Shown: positions 8,468-18,472, numbered from the stretch's first letter. The stretch: DNA of 64,000 nucleotides from Rhodopseudomonas boonkerdii (GCF_021184025.1 NZ_CP036537.1:4340001-4404000); one strand, 5' to 3'. The notes: generated from the sequence alone by a model not told the origin. Numbers and translations are program-made.

Positions 8468-10180
8468 CTACAAGTTCGCCGAGCCGAAAATCTCCCGATA
8501 CCAGTCAGCGATCAGCTTCGGATTGATACGGCCATCCACGATGAAGACGCCCTGCGCCCCCTGCGCGACCCAGCTTTTCACCGCATCGAGGTCAGCCAGC
8601 GTCTTCACCACACACCCGTCAGCCCCATAGCCTCGTGCGATTGCTGCGAAATCGGTGACGGGGAACTGCGCCATCGCCGCCGAATAACCTTCCGGCACGA
8701 AGTGATGCACCTCGGCGCTATAGGCACTGTCGTTGTAAACGAAGATACAGAGGCGTCTCTTCAGTCGCACCGCCGTTTCCAGCTCCGCAATCGACATCAG
8801 GAAGCCACCATCACCGACTGCAAGCACTGTCAGCCGCTCCGGCTGCGTCACCGCGGCGCCGATGGCGCCGGCGAGACCGAGACCAATGGATTGAAACGCG
8901 ATGGGGATGCACCAGCCGCGATGATCCGGCACCGACAGATAGCGCGCCACCCAGCCGACGAAATGGCCACCGTCGACGACGACCGTGCGATCGTTCGGCA
9001 GCACATCATCCATCGCCTTGCTCAGCGTGCGCGGATCGATGTGCTCTTGCGTACTGGTGTCGTCGTAAGGTGCATTGCGATTGCTCTTGCCGTCGATGAT
9101 CGCGGAAATCTCCGGCGTGCGCCAGCCAATACCTGAAACATCTTCCGCGGCCAGTGCCTCGAGCAGCGCCGTCGCCACCTGCGATGCATCGCCTTCGAGC
9201 TCGAGATCGACCGGACGATGCTTGCCGATGCGCCCTTTCTCCACATCGATCTGCACCAGTTGAGCGTGATCGTCGATCAATCGCCCCTTCTTGGTCGTCC
9301 ACATATTCAGCGACATGCCGAAAGCGAGGATCACATCACTCTGTGCGATCAGTTCAGCCGCAGCAGGAGACGAGAAGCCGCCTGCGATGCCGAGATTCCA
9401 TGGATGACCGGAGAACATGCCATGCGCCTGAACCGATGTCGCGAGTAGCGCACCGAGCTTGTCGCCCAGCTCGACCAACAACGGCTGCGCATCAGCCACC
9501 ACCGCACCATGACCGGCGAGGATCAAAGGCCGGCGCGATGAGCGGATGGTGGCAACAAGTTCCGCAAGTTTATCCGAATTCAGCGAACGGCGCGGCATCA
9601 GCGGCGGATGCCGCTTTCCCATGGTCGCCATCACCGGCATCTCCTGCACATCGATGGGCAGGCTGAGCACCACCGGTTTGCGCTCCCTAATCGCGCGTGC
9701 GGCGGCGTTCCAGGTTTCGAGATAGGCGGTTTGCGGATCGGCAATCTGCCGCCATTCGCCTCCGACAGCACGCACAAGTTCGGACTGATTGAAGGCAAAA
9801 GCCGATTGTCTGTCTCCGGTAACGACATCGCCGGCGAGCACAAGCAGCGGCGTGTCGCTCTTGGCGGCTTCGCCGATTCCCGTAATTGCGTTGGTGAGAC
9901 CAGGGCCAGCCGTGAAGCTCACCACGACGAGCTCGCGCGTCAGCCGTGCCGCGACATCGGCCATGCTCATCGCGCCGCCTTCATGGCGTGCGGCGATGAA
10001 TTCGACGCCCAGATCGGTAAGCGCCAGCGTCACTTTGAAATTGGCACCGCCCACGAGACCGAAACAGCGTTTGGCACCGATATCGGCGATCGCGCGCGCG
10101 ACAATGCGCCAGACTGGACTTGAATCAGGAGCGTTTGCAATCCGAACCGGGACAGATTTCGCGACGGATGAAGATGTCAT
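8468..10180 (-). CDS. Thiamine pyrophosphate-dependent enzyme, acetolactate synthase-like
   Basis: 570 residues with the three-domain TPP enzyme layout: N-terminal pyrimidine-binding domain with the catalytic Glu in FIAARHEGGAMSMAD, a central domain, and a C-terminal domain with the GDGGF...VYND TPP/Mg motif. Family members decarboxylate 2-keto acids and may ligate the product (acetolactate synthase, benzoylformate decarboxylase, sulfoacetaldehyde acetyltransferase). No small regulatory subunit (ilvH) is nearby, which argues against the main biosynthetic acetolactate synthase. I chose the start at 10180; an in-frame ATG at 10264 adds an unconserved-looking leader. Precise substrate unknown. 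Confidence 0.85.
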   Translation of the reverse strand: MTSSSVAKSVPVRIANAPDSSPVWRIVARAIADIGAKRCFGLVGGANFKVTLALTDLGVEFIAARHEGGAMSMADVAARLTRELVVVSFTAGPGLTNAITGIGEAAKSDTPLLVLAGDVVTGDRQSAFAFNQSELVRAVGGEWRQIADPQTAYLETWNAAARAIRERKPVVLSLPIDVQEMPVMATMGKRHPPLMPRRSLNSDKLAELVATIRSSRRPLILAGHGAVVADAQPLLVELGDKLGALLATSVQAHGMFSGHPWNLGIAGGFSSPAAAELIAQSDVILAFGMSLNMWTTKKGRLIDDHAQLVQIDVEKGRIGKHRPVDLELEGDASQVATALLEALAAEDVSGIGWRTPEISAIIDGKSNRNAPYDDTSTQEHIDPRTLSKAMDDVLPNDRTVVVDGGHFVGWVARYLSVPDHRGWCIPIAFQSIGLGLAGAIGAAVTQPERLTVLAVGDGGFLMSIAELETAVRLKRRLCIFVYNDSAYSAEVHHFVPEGYSAAMAQFPVTDFAAIARGYGADGCVVKTLADLDAVKSWVAQGAQGVFIVDGRINPKLIADWYREIFGSANL

Positions 10181-10369
10181 GCGGTCACTCTGCTGGAGGC
10201 AACGATGGTCGCAGCATTCATTCAAGGATCGGGCCAAAAGTTTAGGCCTAAAGGAATTTAGCAAACTCCGCGCGATCGTGTCATCAGACGATCGTGAGAC
10301 GACAAAAAACCGCCCTCGCCTGTCACGGCGATGACGGTTTGCGATGCAACAGCCGAGGATAAGGGCAGA

Positions 10370-10693
10370 TCAGGCGCGGCCAAGTGCCGTCATGCTGAGC
10401 AGATCATCGATGCGGCGCGGTACGGCTGCATCTTCGAGCGAGGCGCGCAGGGCCTCGATATCCATTCCTGGCTGCGGCCGCCAGCCGCAGGGGCAGCCGC
10501 CATCACGATGGGCCGCGGCGACCTCGCGATAGGTCTGCCCGAGCGCGGAGGCCAGCAGCTTCATCACCACGTCGGGTGGCAGGCGCGAACTGTCCAGCAC
10601 ACGGCAGAACGTCGTCATGATCGTCTGGTTGAGATAGGCCTGAGCCGAATTTTCGTCGGTGATATCGGAGGCTTTGACCGGCTGTGGCAGCAT
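10370..10693 (-). CDS. Hypothetical protein
   Basis: 107 residues, soluble and mixed helical in appearance, with a CPCGW string near residue 68 that could bind a metal but is too short to assign. The start has an AGGAAAAG ribosome site upstream, and third codon positions are GC-rich as in neighbouring genes, so it is probably real. It lies between the TPP-enzyme and fbp genes on the same strand. No family recognised. Confidence 0.65.
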   Translation of the reverse strand: MLPQPVKASDITDENSAQAYLNQTIMTTFCRVLDSSRLPPDVVMKLLASALGQTYREVAAAHRDGGCPCGWRPQPGMDIEALRASLEDAAVPRRIDDLLSMTALGRA

Positions 10694-10800
10694 GAGCTTT
10701 TCCTTTGCACCCCGTGCCTATCTAAGCTGCGAGGTAGCGTCGCTCAACTGCTTTCCAGACCGATGCGCTTAGAAGCCCTGTAGCTTTGAATGGCTCGAAA

Positions 10801-10870
10801 TACGTAGGGCGCATGAGCGAAGCGCACTTCGCCGTCCTTCGCCACATACGTCGGCCGGAGGACTAAGCCT
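10801..10870. repeat. Short GTAGGGCGCATGAGCGAAGCG-type repeat
   Basis: Imperfect inverted repeat in the 217-base gap between the hypothetical gene and fbp; same type as 32207-32274. No gene in this gap. Confidence 0.4.
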
Positions 10871-10910
10871 TCGAGTCATCCGCCATCCGATATCCCCAAG
10901 TGTAGTTGCG

Positions 10911-11915
10911 TTATTCAGCGGCCTGCACGGCAACACCATCGGCCTCACGGTGTAGCGCTTCGATACATGCGACTTCATTCTTCGAGCCCATGATCAACGG
11001 AATGCGCTGATGGATTGCCGTGGGCGCCACATCAAGAATGCGCTGACGACCAGTCGTGGCTGCACCACCGGCCTGCTCCACGATGAAGGCCATCGGGTGC
11101 GCTTCATAGACGAGACGCAGCCGACCGTCGCCATACCCCTTGCGCGCATCACCCGGATACAGAAACACGCCGCCGCGCACGAGGATGCGGTAGACCTCAG
11201 CGACCAGAGCCGCGATCCAGCGCATGTTGTAGTTCTTGTCCTTCACGCCTTCCTTGCCGGCAAGGCACTGATCGACGAAAGCGCGCACCGGCGCTTCCCA
11301 GTGACGATGGTTCGAGGCGTTAATGGCATATTCTGCGCAATCGGCTGCGATCTGAACATTCGCGCGGATGCGCTTGTAGCTGCGTGTATCGCGATCGAGC
11401 GTGAAGATATGAACGCCGTCGCCAAGCGTCAGCACAAGCGATGTCTGCGGGCCGTAAACCACGAAGCCGGCAGCGATCTGCGCACTCCCCGGTTGAGTGA
11501 ACGGTGTCACGCCGGCAACGCGCGGCATGATCGAGAAGATCGTGCCGACCGTCATATTGGTCTCGATATTCGAGGAACCATCGAGCGGATCATAGGCGAT
11601 GTCGATGAGGCCGCCGTCGCGCACATCCGCCGTCTCCGCTTCCTCGGAAGCCAGCGCGCCCCATGCAACGTCCTTCAGCGCAGCGCGGATCATATCGTCG
11701 GCCCGGACGTCGAGATCCTTCTGCACGTCGCCATCGGCGTTCTCGCTGCCCTGCGCGGCGCCGGTGATGCCCGCCAGCGCGCCGCGACCGATCAGATCCG
11801 AAATCGCGATGGACGCCCCCGCGATAGCATCGACCGCAGCCGCGACTGCGTGGCGGAGAGGGTCGGTGCCGGCGAAATTGGCAGAATGGCGAAATAGGTC
11901 GATCGGCGCGGTCAT
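10911..11915 (-). CDS. fbp: Fructose-1,6-bisphosphatase class 1
   Basis: 334 residues. The class 1 FBPase metal-site motif DPLDGSSNI is at about residues 107-115, preceded by the SEEAE acidic cluster; later [19 protein letters not shown] is the substrate-site region. It removes the 1-phosphate from fructose 1,6-bisphosphate in gluconeogenesis and, where present, the Calvin cycle; cytoplasmic. The start at 11915 begins the family-like sequence MTAPIDLF; longer upstream reading is not supported. No cbb genes are next to it, so a general gluconeogenic role is the simpler reading. Confidence 0.93.
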   Translation of the reverse strand: MTAPIDLFRHSANFAGTDPLRHAVAAAVDAIAGASIAISDLIGRGALAGITGAAQGSENADGDVQKDLDVRADDMIRAALKDVAWGALASEEAETADVRDGGLIDIAYDPLDGSSNIETNMTVGTIFSIMPRVAGVTPFTQPGSAQIAAGFVVYGPQTSLVLTLGDGVHIFTLDRDTRSYKRIRANVQIAADCAEYAINASNHRHWEAPVRAFVDQCLAGKEGVKDKNYNMRWIAALVAEVYRILVRGGVFLYPGDARKGYGDGRLRLVYEAHPMAFIVEQAGGAATTGRQRILDVAPTAIHQRIPLIMGSKNEVACIEALHREADGVAVQAAE

Positions 11916-12069
11916 TGCGTCTCCGGAAGGCAGGTTACGCCGGCGGTTCTGACACGCCCGGCGACCGCCCGACAAGGCTGGAACCGTTCTAACCCACGGA
12001 AACTTGTGACATTTCCCGCGGCTGGTATGGTGCGACCACCTTCTGCCCATGCCCATCCCGGAGACTTCG

Positions 12070-12738
12070 ATGACGACGCCCCCGCCCACTTCGCCAGCCA
12101 GCGTCGTGACCGACCTCTACCGCGCGACCAAGACCCTGCACACCGAGGCCGAGCGCTCGGGCATTATCCGCGACATGCTGCGCGGCGAGGCCAGCCGCGA
12201 CGGCTACATCCTGCTGCAGCGCAATCTGCTGCCGGCCTATCAGGCGCTCGAAGCCGGGCTCGCGTCGCATCGCGACACGCCGCTGCTGGGGGCGCTGGCG
12301 GCCTATCGGCTCGACCGCGCCGCCGCGCTGGAGGCCGATCTCGACGCGCTGTGCGGCGGCGACGTCTCGCAGGTGCCGGTGCTGCCCGAAGGCAATGCCT
12401 ATGCGCAGCGGATCGCGGAGGCCGCGACAGGCGATGGCGAACGGCTGATCGCCCATGCCTATACGCGCTATCTCGGCGACCTCTCCGGCGGCCAGATCCT
12501 CAAGAAGCTGCTCGCCAAGAAACCGGGCCTCGCGCCGAACGAGCTCACCTTCTACGATTTCCCGGCCTATGCCGACCTCGCCGCGCTGAAGAGCGACTAT
12601 CGCAACGCGCTCGATGACGCCGGCAAGCGCGCGGCGCAGCCGCAGGCGATCGTCGATGAGGGCTCGGTGGCGTTCCAGCTCAACACCGATATTTCCTGGG
12701 CGGTGCAGGCGGCGATGGAAGGTGTGAAGGTCGGGTGA
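12070..12738 (+). CDS. Biliverdin-producing haem oxygenase (HmuO/HO-1 fold)
   Basis: 222 residues, all-helical. The proximal haem ligand is His24 in [10 protein letters not shown], and the distal-helix signature YLGDLSGGQ is at 134-142; both are diagnostic of canonical haem oxygenases rather than the IsdG type. It opens haem to biliverdin, CO and iron. The start at 12070 has GGAG six bases upstream; ATG at 12049 has none. The next genes are hemF and hemE, so a haem-degrading enzyme sits beside two haem-synthesis genes. Biliverdin is the bacteriophytochrome chromophore, but no phytochrome gene is in this window; iron recovery is the alternative role. Confidence 0.9.
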   Translation: MTTPPPTSPASVVTDLYRATKTLHTEAERSGIIRDMLRGEASRDGYILLQRNLLPAYQALEAGLASHRDTPLLGALAAYRLDRAAALEADLDALCGGDVSQVPVLPEGNAYAQRIAEAATGDGERLIAHAYTRYLGDLSGGQILKKLLAKKPGLAPNELTFYDFPAYADLAALKSDYRNALDDAGKRAAQPQAIVDEGSVAFQLNTDISWAVQAAMEGVKVG

Positions 12739-12817
12739 GCTTCTTCCTGAACCTCGCCCCGCAAGCGGCGGGGCTATCGCGTATAGCGAAGCACGGATGG
12801 GGACAGTGCTTGGCCTG

Positions 12818-12956
12818 CATGGTTCGAGACGCCCGCTTCGCGGGCTCCTCACCATGAGGGTCTTCTACAGAGCCATCCTCAGCCCTCATCCCAGCCTGAA
12901 CGCAATTGCGTTCAGGCGAGAGCAGCGGCCTTCTTAGGCAGCGTCTCGAAGGATGG
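12818..12956. repeat. REP-like palindromic repeats (two units)
   Basis: The first unit (12818-12860) runs CATGGTTCGAGAC...ACCATGAGGG. The second (12884-12956) ends GTCTCGAAGGATGG and contains a perfect 24-base palindrome at 12894-12917 (half-site GCCTGAACGCAA). The same repeat family recurs at 24.57, 29.4, 35.9, 37.0-37.5 and 43.3 kb, always between genes or at gene edges. This gap (12739-13015) holds no gene that I can support. Confidence 0.8.
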
Positions 12957-13015
12957 CCGCAGGCTGCTTCGGCAATCATATGCGATAGCCCTCCCCGCAA
13001 GCGGGGAGAAGGAAA

Positions 13016-13897
13016 TCACGTCCAGCTCACCAGCGGCGGCATCGAGCTTAAAATCGTCTCGGTGTTGCCGCCGGTCTGCAGGCCGAACATCGTGCCTTTG
13101 TCGTAGAGCAGATTGAACTCGACATAGAGACCGCGCGTTTCGAGCTGTTGCGCGCGCTCCTCCTCGGTCCAGGCCTCCTGCATGCGGGTCCGCACGATGC
13201 GCGGATAGACGCCGAGGAAGGCTTCGCCGACATCGCGCGTGAAGGCAAAATCCTTTTCGAAGTCATGGCTGAGCTGATCGTAGAAAATGCCGCCGACGCC
13301 GCGCGCGACGCCGCGATGCGGCAGGAAGAAGTAATCGTCGGCCCAGGCCTTGAACTTTGCGTAGTAGCCGGGATCGTGCGCATCGCAGGCGGCGCGCATG
13401 GCGGCGTGAAAGGTGATCGTGTCCGGCGCGTCGTCACGGCGCTGCGCGGGCAGCATCGGCGTGAGATCGGCACCGCCGCCGAACCAGCCCACCGATGTGG
13501 CGAGGAAGCGCGTGTTCATATGCACCGTGGGCACGCGCGGCGAGCGCGGATGCATGATCAGGCTGATGCTGGTGGAAACGTAATCGAGCTGGCTGCCCCC
13601 GCCCGGCATCGCGCGCGCCATCTCCGGCGACAGTTTTCCATTCGCCGATGAGGTGTGGATGCCGATCTTCTCGAACAGCCGGCCGCCGGAGAGAAAGCCG
13701 CCGACCCCGCCGCCGCTGCCGGTCTTGCGCGTCCAGGGCCGGTAATCGAACCGTGCCGGGCTGCCCGGAAACAACGCCGCCGGCGCCTCGCGCTCCAGCG
13801 TCTCGATCTCGGCGCAGATGCGGTCGCGCAGGGATTCGAACCAGACCTTCGCGCGGGCGCGCTGCTGTTCGATGGCGGGTGAAATCTCTGATGTCAT
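13016..13897 (-). CDS. hemF: Oxygen-dependent coproporphyrinogen III oxidase
   Basis: 293 residues. Family hallmarks include RPWTRKTGSGGGVGG, VGWFGGGADLTPM, FFLPHRGVARGVGGIFYD and the C-terminal GLQTGGNTE. HemF uses O2 to decarboxylate two propionates of coproporphyrinogen III to give protoporphyrinogen IX. The start at 13897 is preceded by AGGA with five-base spacing; the ATG at 13930 lacks a ribosome site. It is divergent from hemE, leaving about 180 bases of shared regulatory DNA. This aerobic enzyme next to haem oxygenase, also O2-requiring, makes an aerobic haem-turnover block. Confidence 0.94.
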   Translation of the reverse strand: MTSEISPAIEQQRARAKVWFESLRDRICAEIETLEREAPAALFPGSPARFDYRPWTRKTGSGGGVGGFLSGGRLFEKIGIHTSSANGKLSPEMARAMPGGGSQLDYVSTSISLIMHPRSPRVPTVHMNTRFLATSVGWFGGGADLTPMLPAQRRDDAPDTITFHAAMRAACDAHDPGYYAKFKAWADDYFFLPHRGVARGVGGIFYDQLSHDFEKDFAFTRDVGEAFLGVYPRIVRTRMQEAWTEEERAQQLETRGLYVEFNLLYDKGTMFGLQTGGNTETILSSMPPLVSWT

Positions 13898-14076
13898 TGG
13901 CGTCCTGAGACGAGGGATCGTGTTGCTCATGGGCGTTATATGCGGCTTTCCAGGCGATGACACCTTGCGATGGATCAAGAATGCGCGCGGCCCGGTGGTC
14001 CGCGCCTCGCCAAGCCGGATGCGAGCGTGTATCAGGGGCCGCAGATCCCTCACCCGGCCAGTTGCGGAACACGATT

Positions 14077-15132
14077 TTGACCTCGTCTGACAAGGCACTG
14101 CCAGCAAAGCCCTTTCTCGATGTCCTGCGCGGCCAGCGCCAGAGCTCACCGCCGCTGTGGATGATGCGGCAGGCCGGGCGCTATCTGCCGGAATACCGCA
14201 AGGTGCGCGAACAGGCCGGCGGCTTCCTCGATCTCTGCTTCAATCCGGACTTCGCGACCGAGGTGACGCTGCAGCCGATCCGCCGCTTCGGCTTCGACGC
14301 CGCGATCATCTTTTCGGACATTCTGGTGATCCCCTATGCGCTCGGCCGCAGCGTGCGCTTCGAGGCCGGCGAAGGGCCGCGGCTCGATCCGCTCGACACG
14401 CCCGATCAGGTGGCGACACTGGCGCGCGCGGCGGATTTCACAAAGCTCGAACCGGTGTTCGAGGCGCTGCGCCGCGTGCGCGCCGCCCTCGATCCCCAGG
14501 TGACACTGATCGGCTTCTGCGGCGCCCCGTGGACGGTGGCGACCTATATGGTCGCCGGGCGCGGCACGCCCGATCAGGGCCCGGCGCGGATGATGGCCTA
14601 TCGGCATCCCGACGCCTTCGCCGCGATCATCGACGTGATCGTGGAGAATTCGATCCAGTATCTCTTGCGCCAGCTGGAGGCCGGCGCCGAGGTGCTGCAG
14701 ATTTTCGATACCTGGGCCGGCGTGCTGCCTGCGGCGGAATTCCAGCGCTGGTCGGTGGAGCCGACCAGGCGCATCGTCGCCGGTATCAGAGCAAAGGTGC
14801 CAGATGCAAAAATCATCGGCTTTCCGCGCGGCGCCGGCGCGCTGCTGCCGTCCTATGTGGAGGCCACGTCCGTCGATGCCGTGAGCATCGACTGGGCCGC
14901 CGAGCCCGGCTTCGTGCGCGAGCGCGTGCAGAGCCGCGTCGCCGTGCAGGGCAATCTCGATCCGCTGGTGCTGATCGCCGGCGGCGCCGCGCTCGACCGC
15001 GCGGTGGACGACGTGCTGGCGAACTACGCCGGCGGACGTTTCATCTTCAATCTCGGCCATGGCATCCAGCCGGAAACGCCGGTGGCCCATGTGGAGCAGA
15101 TGGTGAAGCGCGTGCGGGATTGGCGAGGGTAA
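14077..15132 (+). CDS. hemE: Uroporphyrinogen decarboxylase
   Basis: About 351 residues. Diagnostic strings are [17 protein letters not shown] near the N terminus (the arginines bind substrate carboxylates), the catalytic Asp in [12 protein letters not shown], and [12 protein letters not shown] at the C terminus. It converts uroporphyrinogen III to coproporphyrinogen III, the substrate of HemF. No ATG opens the gene at the right place: the only near start codons are TTG at 14077 and TTG at 14062, so a TTG start is likely. An ATG at 13957 would run a poorly conserved leader into the hemF promoter. In many alphaproteobacteria hemE is beside hemH/rho, so this could be a second copy; that needs the whole genome. 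Confidence 0.92.
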   Translation: MTSSDKALPAKPFLDVLRGQRQSSPPLWMMRQAGRYLPEYRKVREQAGGFLDLCFNPDFATEVTLQPIRRFGFDAAIIFSDILVIPYALGRSVRFEAGEGPRLDPLDTPDQVATLARAADFTKLEPVFEALRRVRAALDPQVTLIGFCGAPWTVATYMVAGRGTPDQGPARMMAYRHPDAFAAIIDVIVENSIQYLLRQLEAGAEVLQIFDTWAGVLPAAEFQRWSVEPTRRIVAGIRAKVPDAKIIGFPRGAGALLPSYVEATSVDAVSIDWAAEPGFVRERVQSRVAVQGNLDPLVLIAGGAALDRAVDDVLANYAGGRFIFNLGHGIQPETPVAHVEQMVKRVRDWRG

Positions 15133-15431
15133 GCACCCGCCACAGTGTCCCCTCCTCTGACGAGCGCAGTGAAGACGGGAGAGGGAGCATATCTGGCGGC
15201 GCGTCGCTTCCCATGCGCATGGCAAACAGCCCCTGCCCTTCACCCCTGCCCCTGGCTTAAGTGTGGACTTTTAACTGCATTTTTAACGGCATCCCATAAG
15301 GCACCAAGGCGCCGACATCGCCGGAGATTGTTTCGAGAGCCACCAAAAGGGTTAGTCTTCCTGCCGGCAAGTGCGGACATCTCGGCACACGTCGGTTCCC
15401 GATCCGGCACAGGCGAACAGAGGAGTAACCG

Positions 15432-16385
15432 ATGATCACGCAGGCTTCCCTCATCGGTTCTGTTGTCGGCGCGATCGTCGTGAGCGAGATCTTGGCTCCC
15501 GGTCCACTTGGCGCACTGCGCGGCACACTCACGCGTGTCGCTGAAGCATCTGCTCCCGTCGTGCTGATCCTTCCTGGTTCCGGCCCGACCGATCGCGACG
15601 GCAACAACCCTTTCGGCATCCAGGCTGCCACATATCGCCACCTGTCCGACGATCTCGCTGCCGAAGGCGTGACATCGATCAGGATCGACAAGCGCGGCAT
15701 GTTTGGCAGCGCAAGCGCTGTCAAGGATGCCAACGCCGTCACGATCGAAGACTACGTCGACGACGTACGCTCATGGGTCGATGTCGCGCAGCGTGAAACG
15801 GGCGCTAAATGTGTCTGGCTTCTCGGTCACAGCGAGGGCGGCCTCGTCGCTTTGGCAGCTTCAGACCGGGTCCCTGACATCTGTGGACTGGTGTTGGTGG
15901 CTACAGCGGGACGTAACATGGGAGAGGTGCTGAAAGATCAATTGAGATCCAACCCGGCAAATGCCGAGTTGCTGCCGCGAGCAATGACGGCGATCGACGA
16001 GTTGAGCGCAGGACGTCGGGTTGCGGCCGAACATATGCCGCCGGCTCTTGCCGCGCTGCTTCCAGAACAAGTTCAGGGGTTCCTGATCAGCGCTTTTCGA
16101 CTGGACCCTCGGCAACTCGTCGCAGCCGTGAAGAAGCCCGTCCTCATTCTGCAAGGGCGTCGGGACATACAGGTTGGCGTCAAAGATGCACAGGCACTCC
16201 ATGATGCAAATGCTTCCTCGCATCTGGTTCTGCTGTCCGATACGAACCACGTTCTGAAGCAGGTAGATACAGACGACGTGAGCGCGAACCTCATGACCTA
16301 TGCCAACGCCACACTGCCTCTTGCCCCCTACGTCGCGCGGGCTATCGCATCGTTTGTGAAGACGTCGCCGAACCAAGCGCAGTAA
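15432..16385 (+). CDS. Alpha/beta hydrolase
   Basis: 317 residues with the nucleophile elbow LLGHSEGGL, an early oxyanion string VLILPGSGPTDRDGNN and a C-terminal His in SDTNHVLKQ. The N terminus (MITQASLIGSVVGAIVVSEI) looks like a signal peptide or anchor, so it may be exported. A good ribosome site (GAGGAG) precedes the ATG. The GPTDRDGNN region matches the serine-hydrolase group often annotated as dienelactone hydrolase-like or BAAT/acyl-CoA thioester hydrolases; substrate unknown. Isolated gene, no operon partner. Confidence 0.83.
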   Translation: MITQASLIGSVVGAIVVSEILAPGPLGALRGTLTRVAEASAPVVLILPGSGPTDRDGNNPFGIQAATYRHLSDDLAAEGVTSIRIDKRGMFGSASAVKDANAVTIEDYVDDVRSWVDVAQRETGAKCVWLLGHSEGGLVALAASDRVPDICGLVLVATAGRNMGEVLKDQLRSNPANAELLPRAMTAIDELSAGRRVAAEHMPPALAALLPEQVQGFLISAFRLDPRQLVAAVKKPVLILQGRRDIQVGVKDAQALHDANASSHLVLLSDTNHVLKQVDTDDVSANLMTYANATLPLAPYVARAIASFVKTSPNQAQ

Positions 16386-17144
16386 GGCGCGCACGACTTG
16401 CCGTACATATCTCCATTTCGTCGCGACTTGCGCTGAAGGGAAGACGCCCGCGATATGTGCGTATGGGCGATCGCCAGCCATGCTCGGACGAACGACAGAC
16501 CAAAAGATCTGGAACCGCAGGTCTTGCGATTCCACATTCAAGCTGAGGGCTGGGCCCTTCACCCATGCGATCCCGTTCTCGCGGCGCTTGCGCGTCCGAG
16601 GTGTGAGCAGGTCTCCCCTCGAAGACATGAGGGGCGGCGGCACGCCGCCAGGCGCGAGGGGTGGGACTGACGCTGCTCCTGCCTGCCGGATCGCCGGCAA
16701 ACCTGAGCCGCGCAACGCCTGACGGCGTGCCACCGCGACGATTTTTGGCCGAGGGACCGTGCTTCCGGGTACTGGGCACGGGACACATCGCCCGTCATCC
16801 GGCCGGCTTTCGCCTGCCTTCACCCGCACCCGTCCAGCCGCAAGCGGCAGAGCCCCGTAGTGGGCCCGGACGGTGACCCCGGGCCTCCCGAGTGCGAAGG
16901 GTACGTCTCCCTTCGCCCGCAGGCGCCGCATCCTGTCCCGCTCAAAGACGCCTCATGAGAGCGCCCCTCGCGAACAAGACAAAAGGGGATATGGCGCAGG
17001 ATGGGAATTTTGTCAAGAACAAAACAGGAACTATGTACACGCGGACGGCGTGCAAGGGAGCGTCGGGCACGGCGCTGTTGATGACATGGATGCCCTGCAC
17101 GCAATGTCTTTGACTCCCTGCGCGGCTGCGTCCACAAGCCGCGC
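16386..17144. other. Gene-poor block left of the Hachiman genes
   Basis: No supported gene in this 759-base stretch. Short open frames on both strands have no ribosome site and no recognisable domain. The stretch is GC-rich in its middle (16550-16900) and AT-richer near 16970-17040. It resembles intergenic sequence that I recall repeated in Bradyrhizobiaceae genomes, but within this window it has no second copy, so that is memory rather than observation. It may be eroded mobile DNA at the edge of the accessory region. Confidence 0.4.
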
Positions 17145-17381
17145 ATGGCCAAGAAACCCGGTACCAATCCCAAAGGCGAATTCGCCTTTTTCAACGTCAC
17201 TTATGTGGACGGCTCGCAGCGCTCCAACCGCCGCGTCCCCGCCGACCTCCTCGGCGGCCTCGACGGCGACGCCCCGGCCAAGGAAGCCATCGCCGAGCAG
17301 GACCGCGAGATCGCCGAAAAGAGCGGCAAACCGCCGCTGGAGATTGCTAGCGTGGAGCGGGTTGGGGCGAAGAAGAAATAG
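17145..17381 (+). CDS. Small conserved-looking hypothetical protein
   Basis: 78 residues, charged, opening MAKKPGTNPKGEFAFFNVTY and ending in a basic GAKKK tail; the C-terminal half is probably helical (AKEAIAEQDREIAEKSG). Codon third positions are strongly GC-biased, unlike the AT-richer hamA that follows 104 bases later, so this gene likely belongs to the core chromosome and marks the left border of the inserted defence genes. No function recognised. Confidence 0.65.
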   Translation: MAKKPGTNPKGEFAFFNVTYVDGSQRSNRRVPADLLGGLDGDAPAKEAIAEQDREIAEKSGKPPLEIASVERVGAKKK

Positions 17382-17485
17382 AAGCTTAAGCTAATCTGAT
17401 GAGAATGCCCATTGATAGGGCAATTCGCCGCGTGCGATTTTACAACTTTCAGATACAATAGTTCGTTCTTGCGAGTCGAACGAGA

Positions 17486-18472
17486 ATGGACGCGATTACT
17501 CCAAATGACATCGAAGGTTTCGTCGCAGCCTTACGACGAGACTACGATAAGCTCTCGATACGTATTAGAGAGCTAATGCATTCAGTCACGTGCGATTGCG
17601 AAGAGATAACGCTACACCTGCATTTTCCAGCGATTGCACAAGGGAGAGCAACAATTTGGGAGGCGGTGAACGTTCTCCTAGACTACCTCACACCTTTCGC
17701 TCTCCATAGAAGCCAGATTCAAGAGGTTTTGGACCAGTATGGCAAAATCTCAGCCGAACAGTACCGCATAGAATGCGAAAGATTACAGCGGGAAGCATGC
17801 AGCACCTTTATACAAGCTCAGAGAGCGGCGAATAAAAACGGCGAAGCTGGCGAGCTTTTACTATTCATACTGACCGAGTGGATACTGAAGGCACCTCAAC
17901 TACTCGCCAAGCTACCGCTAAAAACCAACAGAAACGTCCCTATTTTTGGAAGCGATGGAATCCACGTCGGCTTTTGGCGAGAGAAGAACGTGCTTTGCAC
18001 TTACTGGGGCGAAGCAAAACTTCATGCGGATCTTGGAAAAGCAATCAACTCCGCCATAGATTCCATCAAGAACTCTCTAAGGCCACAGAGTTCCGAATTC
18101 GAGCTAGCACTCGTTCGTCGCAACCTTGATACAACCGGACTAGACAAACAGGCAAAGGCCGCTCTGCTAAGCTTTCTTAATCCCCTGAATAACGAAAACT
18201 ACAATTCGCGAATTGATATAACGACGTGCCTTATCTCTTTTGATTTCGATGCTTACAGCAAGTTAAATAGCGAGAACGGCGAAAATCACTTCAGATCACT
18301 AGCCTTGCAACATTTGCAGAAGCTCGCCCCGAAATTGTCTACCGCACTAAGCGCAGCAGGCATCAAAAATCGCCATATCGAGCTTTTTCTCTTTCCCGTT
18401 CCATCCGTGCAAGACTTCAGAGATCAGTTTCAAATGAAGATCGGCTGGAACGATGATACAAGATCTAGCTGA
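17486..18472 (+). CDS. hamA: HamA, DUF1837 nuclease subunit of a Hachiman anti-phage system
   Basis: 328 residues. The DUF1837 core carries a PD-(D/E)xK-like nuclease site: Asp157 in FGSDGIHVGF and Glu176/Lys178 in YWGEAKLH, preceded by the conserved LKAPQLLAKLPLKTN stretch. In Hachiman systems HamA is a nuclease that is held and released by the HamB helicase and degrades DNA on infection (published work on Hachiman, Doron 2018 and later mechanistic studies). The gene overlaps hamB by 20 bases, so both are made together. Base composition is clearly AT-richer than the flanking genes, a sign of transfer. No strong ribosome site is seen; the start is the first ATG of the frame. Confidence 0.92.
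   Translation: MDAITPNDIEGFVAALRRDYDKLSIRIRELMHSVTCDCEEITLHLHFPAIAQGRATIWEAVNVLLDYLTPFALHRSQIQEVLDQYGKISAEQYRIECERLQREACSTFIQAQRAANKNGEAGELLLFILTEWILKAPQLLAKLPLKTNRNVPIFGSDGIHVGFWREKNVLCTYWGEAKLHADLGKAINSAIDSIKNSLRPQSSEFELALVRRNLDTTGLDKQAKAALLSFLNPLNNENYNSRIDITTCLISFDFDAYSKLNSENGENHFRSLALQHLQKLAPKLSTALSAAGIKNRHIELFLFPVPSVQDFRDQFQMKIGWNDDTRSS

Noticed and set aside
12049..12069. ATG at 12049 as haem-oxygenase start
   Set aside because: No ribosome site; the ATG at 12070 has GGAG six bases upstream.
15861..16931. 356-residue minus frame across the hydrolase gene end
   Set aside because: Runs through the opposite strand of a real gene and the gene-poor block; no domain.
16386..17144. Possible tRNA or att site for the Hachiman insertion
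   Set aside because: I looked for a tRNA-like cloverleaf or a CCA/attachment repeat next to the island and saw none; no integrase gene is present either.
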